This document shows, piece after piece, positions 14,654 through 20,820 of a stretch of DNA of 26,066 bases; the first letter of the stretch is position 1; every line of letters begins with the position of its first letter. The stretch comes from a virus, in the IMG/VR virus record IMGVR_UViG_3300042691_020912, positions 1 to 26,066 of that record; one strand, given 5' to 3'. Position numbers and translations under genes: made by a program. A model generated the notes under the pieces. The model saw only the letters and a list, made by a program, of their open reading frames with translations. It did not search any database and was not told the origin of the DNA.

Positions 14654-15583
14654 ATGCCACGCAACATTTACATTTCGCACGGAACTACTTCCGAGCAGAA
14701 TCTCCTTGCCGATATCATCGAAGAATCAATTGCGATCTATGGTCACGATGTCTTTTACATTCCTCGCAAGATTGTAAAGCTTGACGGTGTTCTAAACGAA
14801 GACACACTATCAAACTTTCCTGATGCATACATGATTGAAATGTATGTTGAATCAATTGATGGATTTGAAGGAGACGGTAAACTAATCACTAAGTTCGGTC
14901 TTGAAATTCGAGATCAGCTTACTCTTATCTGTTCGGTCCGCCGATGGAATCAGCTTGTTGGTCGCTTTGGTTATCCTGAAGAACAGGTTAAGCCGCGTGA
15001 AGGTGATCTTATTTACTTCCCAATGTCAAAGGGTCTATTTGAGATCAAGTACGTTGATGATAAGAAGCCGTTCTATCAGTTGAACAATCTACCTATGTAT
15101 CGAATGACTCTTGAATTGTTCGAATACAACAATCAGAAGCTTGATACTGGCATCACTGAAATTGATGACATTCAGTCGTACTCCTCTCAAGGATTTACAA
15201 TCGTTGCGGAATATGATGTTGGTGTAACTCAGAAATTCGCAAGACATGATACATTGGTTCTTACGTTTGGTTCTGGCATAAACGGTTCATGTGAAGTCCT
15301 TAGAACAGAAGAGACTGCTGACCCGCTTAAAGACAAGGTTTTCATTGGTCCAATCACCTATGATAATGGTGTCTTCCGTCCTATTGCGCCAGGAACAGTC
15401 ATGCTTAATGAAACCACTCTAACGTCAGCTACGATTGATTCAGTTGCTGTCCTAGGAATTGCATCTGACGATGACATCAATCGAAACGATAAGGTTGAAA
15501 GAAATAGCACATTTGAACTTGAAGGAAATGCATTCATTGACTTCAGTGAGGCAAATCCTTTCGGTGAAATTCAGTTACCATAA
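14654..15583 (+). CDS. 14: neck protein gp14 (head completion)
   Basis: This gene encodes 309 residues. It begins MPRNIYISHGTTSEQNLLAD, then SIAIYGHDVFYIPRKIV and FPDAYMIEMYVESIDGFEG. The block EGDLIYFPMSKGLFEIKYV followed by FYQLN is strongly reminiscent of T4 gp14. Together with gp13 it forms the neck under the portal. T4 gp14 is 256 residues, so this version is longer, mostly in the C-terminal half (residues 170-309), which has a beta-rich texture. The stop overlaps the gp15 start (TAATG), consistent with coupled translation. No catalytic motif is expected or seen. Confidence 0.92.
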   Translation: MPRNIYISHGTTSEQNLLADIIEESIAIYGHDVFYIPRKIVKLDGVLNEDTLSNFPDAYMIEMYVESIDGFEGDGKLITKFGLEIRDQLTLICSVRRWNQLVGRFGYPEEQVKPREGDLIYFPMSKGLFEIKYVDDKKPFYQLNNLPMYRMTLELFEYNNQKLDTGITEIDDIQSYSSQGFTIVAEYDVGVTQKFARHDTLVLTFGSGINGSCEVLRTEETADPLKDKVFIGPITYDNGVFRPIAPGTVMLNETTLTSATIDSVAVLGIASDDDINRNDKVERNSTFELEGNAFIDFSEANPFGEIQLP

Positions 15584-16356
15584 TGCTTAACGACTCATAT
15601 TATTACAATGCAACCGTAAGAAAGACAGTAGCTGTCTTCGGTTCTCTTTTCAATAACATCTACACTGGTAAGATGGTATCTGGAAAGTTGACGCAAGTAA
15701 CTCGAGTTCCGTTGTCATATGGTCCGCGAGAAAGATTCCTTGCAAGAATTGAGAATGCCGACAATGTTGCTGATGCTGACGTAGCGGTTAAGCTTCCACG
15801 TATGTCATTTGAGATTACTTCAATCTCGTATGATCCTACTGCAGTTCTTAATCGAAACAACAAGAGAACATTTACTGTTCCTGGAGAGAACGGAGAAAAG
15901 GTTGTTGTTCGCCAAGGTGTTCCTTACATCATTGGAATGCAGTTATCTGTTCTTACGGATAATCAAGATACGGGTCTGCAGATCATTGAACAGATTCTTC
16001 CGAACTTCCAGCCAGATTACACGATCTCAGTTAAAGACATGGAAGGTCCAGGAACTAAGACTGATGTTCCTATCGTCCTGTCAGGTGTTACTCTTTCGGA
16101 TGATTATGAAGGTGACCTTGAAGGTTCTCGTCGTTCTATCATCTATACTCTTGATTTCAATATCAAGGTTCGTTTTGTTGGATCAGTGACCGAAAAATCC
16201 AAGATCATTAAGGATATCACTGTCAATCTATCGTCAGGTAATCCGTGTGATGGAACTGCACAACCTGACACTGCAATCAATATTGCGCTGGGAGATCCAA
16301 TCAATGATACTCCTGACAACTACACTGTAATCACAACCTTTGGATTCGATGGCTAA
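15583..16356 (+). CDS. 15: tail terminator / sheath stabiliser gp15
   Basis: This gene encodes 257 residues. It begins MLNDSYYYNATVRKTVAVFG and continues SLFNNIYTGK, then VPLSYGPRERFLARIE, a highly conserved signature of T4-family gp15. gp15 caps the tube and sheath of the finished tail and makes the contact with the neck. T4 gp15 is 272 residues, so length is normal. The central PRMSFEITSISYDPTAVLNR and the segment with GMQLSVLTDNQDTGLQIIEQ also fit the family. It starts within the gp14 stop (TAATG) and overlaps the gp16 start by 8 nt (ATGGCTAA), so gp14, gp15 and gp16 appear translationally coupled. Confidence 0.92.
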   Translation: MLNDSYYYNATVRKTVAVFGSLFNNIYTGKMVSGKLTQVTRVPLSYGPRERFLARIENADNVADADVAVKLPRMSFEITSISYDPTAVLNRNNKRTFTVPGENGEKVVVRQGVPYIIGMQLSVLTDNQDTGLQIIEQILPNFQPDYTISVKDMEGPGTKTDVPIVLSGVTLSDDYEGDLEGSRRSIIYTLDFNIKVRFVGSVTEKSKIIKDITVNLSSGNPCDGTAQPDTAINIALGDPINDTPDNYTVITTFGFDG

Positions 16357-16819
16357 GTCCCGTGAAGAAATGCTAAGTGCATTGGAGCAGAATATCCCTA
16401 AGGAGGAAATTGTTCCAGCACAAAAAAATGAGATCATCATTGGTCCATCTGACACTGAACTCGTAAAGGATTCAGAGGAAGACTTCGCGTTCGCGCGCGA
16501 GAATGTTCGCAAACTAATCACTACGAGTGATGAAGCGCTTACAGTCATGATCAATCTTGCGACTGACTCTGAACATCCACGAGCATTTGAAGTTCTTGCG
16601 AATCTAATCAAGACTGCTGCAGATGTCAACAAGCAACTCATTGATCTGTCAAAGGAACGTAAGAAAATTTTGCGTGATGGAAATCCCGAGAAGAAAGGAA
16701 CTTCTATTGCTGGCAATGTAACGAATAATGCTATCTTCGTCGGAACTACATCGGACCTACAGAAGAAGCTTAAAGAAAAATCACTACAAACGGTTCTTGA
16801 TGTAGAAGAAGTTGTTTGA
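16349..16819 (+). CDS. 16: terminase small subunit gp16
   Basis: I start this gene at ATG 16349 (MAKSREEMLSALEQ), overlapping the gp15 stop by 8 nt. A TTG at 16340 is in frame but less likely, because every other gene here uses ATG. The product is 156 residues; T4 gp16 is 164. The core DFAFARENVRKLI..SDEAL, then DSEHPRAFEVLANLIKTAAD and VNKQLIDLSKERKKI, matches T4-family small terminases. gp16 forms a ring that stimulates the ATPase and regulates the nuclease of gp17 during packaging. In T4 gene 17 follows directly, but here four genes (16832-19158) come between, which is unusual. Confidence 0.9.
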   Translation: MAKSREEMLSALEQNIPKEEIVPAQKNEIIIGPSDTELVKDSEEDFAFARENVRKLITTSDEALTVMINLATDSEHPRAFEVLANLIKTAADVNKQLIDLSKERKKILRDGNPEKKGTSIAGNVTNNAIFVGTTSDLQKKLKEKSLQTVLDVEEVV

Positions 16820-16825
16820 TAAATA
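16818..16825 (+). promoter_or_regulatory. T4-type late promoter box (GATAAATA) for the inserted cassette
   Basis: GATAAATA overlaps the TGA stop of gp16 (16817-16819) and ends 6 nt before the ATG at 16832. It gives the genes inserted between gp16 and gp17 their own promoter, and could also serve the large terminase, which has no box of its own. Confidence 0.6.
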
Positions 16826-16831
16826 CAATTT

Positions 16832-17155
16832 ATGATAGTAGAACTACCAATTAACGGCATCATTACAGCAGATGGAGATTACGCTCCAGCAAAAGGATAT
16901 CATCCTGGCCGACCAATTTCAATTGAAGCTACTGGTGAATTCGGTGGAGCTACCGTAGTCACAGGCTTTGTTTCTTCTGACGATCCTGCGGCGTTTGTAA
17001 TTGATGTCGGTGATGATGGTCTATCTCGTCCTAAGTCAGCTCCAGGCCGTTGGATTTCTTCACGTCCTGCGAGTGGAAAACCTGCAATTCGTGTCACAAA
17101 CGCAACAGGAACAACAGAAATTTTAATCAAGATAGTTGATCTACTTCCAAGATAA
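16832..17155 (+). CDS. small beta-rich structural protein in the gp16-gp17 insert
   Basis: This gene encodes 107 residues with predicted beta strands and many Gly, Pro and Asp turns. Segments such as EFGGATVVTGFVSSDDPAAF and RVTNATGTTEILIKIVDLL resemble a short all-beta protein type that phages place beside fibre or decoration genes. In those proteins a GGAT strand and a final GATGTT-like strand are typical. There is no signal peptide or membrane segment. It is the first gene of the insert, with its own late box 6 nt upstream, and its stop overlaps the next start (TAATG). It may form the base for the spike-like protein two genes downstream. The precise role is unknown. Confidence 0.68.
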   Translation: MIVELPINGIITADGDYAPAKGYHPGRPISIEATGEFGGATVVTGFVSSDDPAAFVIDVGDDGLSRPKSAPGRWISSRPASGKPAIRVTNATGTTEILIKIVDLLPR

Positions 17156-17343
17156 TGGCAATCATTGGGTCAGTTCTGAAGGAGAATGTTGTCAAAGACA
17201 TTCGTGATGTGCATAACTTTCGTGTTGCAAAATCATTGCTTGTTGCAGTTCCATCAGAGGAAATCCAGACAGTCTTAGAAACGGTTCTCTTTTCAGATGA
17301 TAGCATAATGCAATTCTCTGATGATACCTTAGTCGAATGGTAA
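17155..17343 (+). CDS. 62-residue protein of unknown function
   Basis: This small frame encodes 62 residues. It starts in the stop of the preceding gene (TAATG) and ends 4 bases before the next one, and this coupling is the best evidence that it is real. The N-terminal half has amphipathic helical character (VLKENVVKDIRDVHNFRVAK). The C-terminus holds a short imperfect duplication, LFSDDSIMQFSDDTLVEW. I know no family for it. Gene order suggests an adaptor or assembly factor for the beta-helix protein downstream. Confidence 0.6.
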   Translation: MAIIGSVLKENVVKDIRDVHNFRVAKSLLVAVPSEEIQTVLETVLFSDDSIMQFSDDTLVEW

Positions 17344-17347
17344 ACAA

Positions 17348-18703
17348 ATGAAATTTACAACATCACAAGTCGTCGCAGATAGTGCAACAAAGATTCCCGC
17401 CGAAGCAACTGGAGGAACAAAAGGCTACACGACTCCAGCCGCAATTGCAGGAGCAATGCCAGCTAATGCTTTAACAATTGCTCAGGTAAGTGGACTACAA
17501 GCTATCATCAATAATCTGAATGCTAAGTTCACTAACGTTAAGATTATTAACAATAAGAGTGATCTTCCTACTCCTGCATTAGGAGTAATTACACTTGATC
17601 CAAATGTTACATACATCATCACGGATACAATTGACTTGACCGGAGATCGTCTAGAAACATCTGGCACAGTTAATTTGTTTGGATATTCATCTGAGGTTTC
17701 ATTCATTACTTCAACTGATTTAGATCCTGGTGTTCCACTTTTAACATCTGAACATACAATCGTAGTTAAGAACATCACATTCCATGATGTTGACACATGC
17801 CTTGCAATTGATGGAAATACTAATTTAGTTGCTCTTGACTGGGAACATGTCAACTTCGTCAACATTCCACATGTCGGTATTATTGATTCGTGTGATAACT
17901 TCATTCTCAATACATCTGCATTCCTTGGTGCCCAAGATCTTTTATTCACTGGTACGATCGGTACTGTAGGACTTAACAATTCTCTTTTTCGAGGATTGAA
18001 TTCTGCAGGAAGCATTTTTCGATTAGACGCATCTACAGTTATTACACGACGATTCCGCATCATCTATTCATCAATCATTGTTCCTGCAGCTGCAACAGGA
18101 ATTAACATTGATGCTGCTGCATCAATTCCAACTGAAGCTTACATTCTAGACACAGTAAACTTCAGTGGAGCAGGAACATATTTGACTGGAGTTACATACA
18201 CATCTGAAAAAGCTTTATTTAGAAATTGCGTTGGAACAATCAACACAACTGCAATTGCTAACATGTTCATGAAGGGTAATGTTATCCCAACTGACATTTT
18301 AGTACCTGGTGATTTCTATCAGGTTGCAGGAATTACTGAAACTGATGGACAAAACCAAAAGTTTACTCATATTTTAGCGCGTAATGCAATGAGATATGAC
18401 TCAACAATTCCGCGTCTATTTAGAATTCAATGTACTTTTTCAGAGACAGCTCCTAATAATAACATCATTGGTTTTTACATTGGCGTTAAGAAAGGTGGAG
18501 GAACTCATACTCCTGTTGTCGATCGTATTTTAGAAAGTGAAGTTTATGTTACATCGAACGGCACACGTCCAGATATTGGAGTTTGTCAAGCGTTAGTATT
18601 CCTTGAACAGAATGATGAAGTTTATCTTATTACTGAAAATGAAACTAGTGTTGGTGATGTGACTGTTAGTTACTTTAACATGATCATTGAACGAACTAAC
18701 TAA
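17348..18703 (+). CDS. right-handed beta-helix tail-spike-like protein
   Basis: This gene encodes 451 residues. The N-terminal 60 residues (VVADSATKIPAEATGGTKGY..) form an attachment segment. Residues 65-300 show the short alternating strands and Asn/Ser/Thr-rich turns of a right-handed parallel beta-helix. They begin with the lead-in KSDLPTPALGVITLDPNVTY and continue with ITFHDVDTCLAIDGN and GTIGTVGLNNSLFRGLN. The helix resembles phage tail-spike proteins that bind or cleave polysaccharide, but I cannot identify catalytic acids with confidence. Residues 315-451 (PTDILVPGDFYQVAG..VTVSYFNMIIERTN) form a separate jelly-roll-like C-terminal domain, likely for trimerisation or binding. Its stop overlaps the DUF1353 start (TAATG). 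A spike gene between the terminase subunits is out of place for T4-like order. Confidence 0.78.
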   Translation: MKFTTSQVVADSATKIPAEATGGTKGYTTPAAIAGAMPANALTIAQVSGLQAIINNLNAKFTNVKIINNKSDLPTPALGVITLDPNVTYIITDTIDLTGDRLETSGTVNLFGYSSEVSFITSTDLDPGVPLLTSEHTIVVKNITFHDVDTCLAIDGNTNLVALDWEHVNFVNIPHVGIIDSCDNFILNTSAFLGAQDLLFTGTIGTVGLNNSLFRGLNSAGSIFRLDASTVITRRFRIIYSSIIVPAAATGINIDAAASIPTEAYILDTVNFSGAGTYLTGVTYTSEKALFRNCVGTINTTAIANMFMKGNVIPTDILVPGDFYQVAGITETDGQNQKFTHILARNAMRYDSTIPRLFRIQCTFSETAPNNNIIGFYIGVKKGGGTHTPVVDRILESEVYVTSNGTRPDIGVCQALVFLEQNDEVYLITENETSVGDVTVSYFNMIIERTN

Positions 18704-19158
18704 TGAAGCGATTTGCGAAGACACCTTCGAATAAGAGAGCCTTTCCAGATAAACTCAAATTTGAGGATGCTGGAATGCGCGGAAATTCGCGTTGTCTTCG
18801 TTTAACTGCAAGATTTCGTTATCGTTCTTCTAAGGGAGTCATTGAGGTTCCTGAAGGATTCATTACGGACGGCGCAAGTATTCCTCAGGCATTCTGGAAT
18901 ATCCTTTCTCCTTTTGGAGAATACTTTGCGGCCGCAGTTATTCATGACTTTCTTTATTCGCTTGCTTCTGAATACAAGTTTACTCGTAAGGAGATTGACT
19001 TGATCTTTAAAGAAGCTATGTACAATGATGGTGTCGATTGGTTAACTCGTGAAATTGTTTATCGTGCAGTTCAGCTGTTCGGTGGATTTAGTTTCAAGAA
19101 ACCAAAAGAAGACCCAGTGATGATTGAACCAGATGATACCGACACCAACACCGAATAA
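18703..19158 (+). CDS. DUF1353 family protein
   Basis: This gene encodes 151 residues. The DUF1353 (PF07087) signature is clear: EGFITDGASIPQAFW (residues 51-65), then AAVIHDFLY (77-85), then EIDLIFKEAM (97-106). Asp56, His81, Asp82 and Asp99 are the conserved polar residues. They look like a metal-binding or hydrolytic site, but the family's activity is not established to my knowledge. DUF1353 genes are common in phages and prophages, often near structural or lysis genes. The last 15 residues are acidic and overlap the start of the large terminase by 26 nt. The start lies in the stop of the spike-like gene, so the insert and the terminase form one translation-coupled chain. Confidence 0.83.
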   Translation: MKRFAKTPSNKRAFPDKLKFEDAGMRGNSRCLRLTARFRYRSSKGVIEVPEGFITDGASIPQAFWNILSPFGEYFAAAVIHDFLYSLASEYKFTRKEIDLIFKEAMYNDGVDWLTREIVYRAVQLFGGFSFKKPKEDPVMIEPDDTDTNTE

Positions 19159-20740
19159 TCCGGACCACGGCTATAACGGCAACCCGCGCGTAAAGAAGGA
19201 CGGAGTTGATCAAGTTTACACTCAATACGAACTGGATGAATACATTAAGTGTTCGCAAGATCCAGTTTACTTCATTGAGAACTACGTTAAAGTAATCAGC
19301 CTTGATAAGGGCTTGACTCAATTTAAGCTGTATGGTTATCAGCGAAAGATGGTCGAGCATTTCAATAACAATCGCTTTAGTATTGTTCTTGCGTGCCGTC
19401 AGTCAGGTAAATCAGTTACATCTATTGCGTGGCTGCTTTGGTTCGTTCTTTTCCATGGAGAGAAGCAAGTTGGTATCCTAGCAAACAAAGGTGCCACAGC
19501 TCGCGAGATGCTTTCTCGATTGACGCTAATGCTTGAAAACATTCCGTTCTTCTTGCAACCAGGCTGCCAAGAACTTAACAAAGGTTCTATCAAGTTCTCA
19601 AATAACTCAAAGATCATTGCTGCCGCAACAAGCTCAAGCTCTATTCGTGGTCTGTCTTTGAACGTTATCATGCTTGACGAGTTTGCATTCGTCAACGATG
19701 CGTCTACATTCTATACATCAACCTATCCTGTAATTTCGTCAGGTACTGAAACGAAGGTTATCATTACGTCCACACCAAACGGCATTGGTAATATGTTCTA
19801 TCGTCTTTGGGAAAAGGCGGTGCAAGGAACGAATGAATTCAAGCCGTTCACGATTAAGTGGTGGGATGTTCCTGGACGAGATGAAGCATGGAAGGCTCAA
19901 ACGATTGCGAATACATCGGAACTTCAGTTCTCACAAGAGTTCGAAGTGTCATTCATCGGTTCAGCAAATACTCTAATTGCATCTGATGTTCTATTAGGCT
20001 TACAAGCCGGAACTCCACAGAGACTCTATCAGCAGGTTCGTATCTATGAAGAATCTGAACCTGGTAAGACATATGCAATGATGGTCGACGTCTCAAAAGG
20101 ACGAGGACAAGACTTTTCGACCTTCACTGTCATTGAGACTTCTACGACTCCATTTAGACAAGTCGCTGTCTTCAAAGACAATCTAATCTCTCCACTCTTG
20201 TTTCCAGATATCATTGTTCGTCTTGCGAAGATGTACAATAATGCTCTAGTTCTTATCGAGAATAATGATGCAGGACAGATCGTTTGTAACTCTGTTTATC
20301 ATGAATATGAATATGAGAATACTTTCGTTTCATCATCGGTTAAAGCATCAGGAATTGGTGTGACAATGACAAAGAGAGTCAAGCGAATTGGATGTTCAAA
20401 CCTGAAAGACTTGATTGAATCTGGCAAGCTGCAAATCTGCGATGTCGATACTATCTCTGAGCTAAGCTCGTTTGAAGCTAAAGGTGGATCATACGAAGCA
20501 GGTGGAAACGCACATGACGACCTAGTCATGAACCTAGTTCTATTTGCATGGTTCGTTTCGACAGATATCTTTAAGGATACAAGCGATGTTGATCTGCGCA
20601 ACCTTCTCTATTCAGATCGACTTAAGGAGATGGAAGATGATGTAGTTCCGTTCGGAATCATTACGAATTCACGCGAGATGGCTAATCAAGACGCATACGA
20701 TTCTATCATTGCAGCCAATAAAGAGTGGAATATGCTTTAA
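19133..20740 (+). CDS. 17: terminase large subunit gp17 (packaging ATPase and nuclease)
   Basis: I start at ATG 19133 (MIPTPTPNNPDHGYNGN); an in-frame TTG lies three codons earlier. The 535-residue product has both terminase domains. In the ATPase, the Walker A-like LACRQSGKS spans residues 86-94, Walker B VIMLDEF spans 178-184, and the coupling motif TSTPNG is at 212-217. In the RNase H-like nuclease, the acidic residues are Asp319 (MVDVSKGRGQD), Glu376 (LIENND) and Asp462 (AHDDLVMN), equivalent to the T4 Asp401-Glu458-Asp542 set. gp17 docks on the portal, pumps DNA and cuts concatemers. T4 gp17 is 610 residues, and the difference is mainly at the N-terminus. The start lies inside the DUF1353 gene, and no late box or Shine-Dalgarno precedes it. 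Confidence 0.96.
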   Translation: MIPTPTPNNPDHGYNGNPRVKKDGVDQVYTQYELDEYIKCSQDPVYFIENYVKVISLDKGLTQFKLYGYQRKMVEHFNNNRFSIVLACRQSGKSVTSIAWLLWFVLFHGEKQVGILANKGATAREMLSRLTLMLENIPFFLQPGCQELNKGSIKFSNNSKIIAAATSSSSIRGLSLNVIMLDEFAFVNDASTFYTSTYPVISSGTETKVIITSTPNGIGNMFYRLWEKAVQGTNEFKPFTIKWWDVPGRDEAWKAQTIANTSELQFSQEFEVSFIGSANTLIASDVLLGLQAGTPQRLYQQVRIYEESEPGKTYAMMVDVSKGRGQDFSTFTVIETSTTPFRQVAVFKDNLISPLLFPDIIVRLAKMYNNALVLIENNDAGQIVCNSVYHEYEYENTFVSSSVKASGIGVTMTKRVKRIGCSNLKDLIESGKLQICDVDTISELSSFEAKGGSYEAGGNAHDDLVMNLVLFAWFVSTDIFKDTSDVDLRNLLYSDRLKEMEDDVVPFGIITNSREMANQDAYDSIIAANKEWNML

Positions 20741-20752
20741 CTTTTGGGTATT

Positions 20753-20760
20753 GATAAATA
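20753..20760 (+). promoter_or_regulatory. T4-type late promoter box (GATAAATA) for the tail sheath
   Basis: GATAAATA lies 13 nt after the gp17 stop and ends 60 nt before the sheath ATG, the longest leader in the window (about 55 nt). The leader is pyrimidine-rich (CCTCTTCTTATTATG) and contains a small open frame at 20787-20813. A dedicated promoter suits a protein needed in over a hundred copies per virion. Confidence 0.7.
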
Positions 20761-20786
20761 ATCTTCGATTGAATCCTCTTCTTATT

Positions 20787-20813
20787 ATGTCTCCATATCA
20801 CCACCCTAACTGA
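20787..20813 (+). other. 8-codon open frame in the sheath leader
   Basis: ATG at 20787 opens a frame encoding MSPYHHPN and closing at TGA 20811-20813, 7 nt before the sheath ATG. It may be a leader peptide that feeds ribosomes to the sheath start by reinitiation in a message without Shine-Dalgarno, or it may be chance. There is no direct evidence of translation. Confidence 0.25.
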
Positions 20814-20820
20814 AAATCAC

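Noticed and set aside
16340-16348. TTG start for gp16
   Set aside because: All other genes use ATG, and ATG 16349 overlapping the gp15 stop gives the expected MAKS start.
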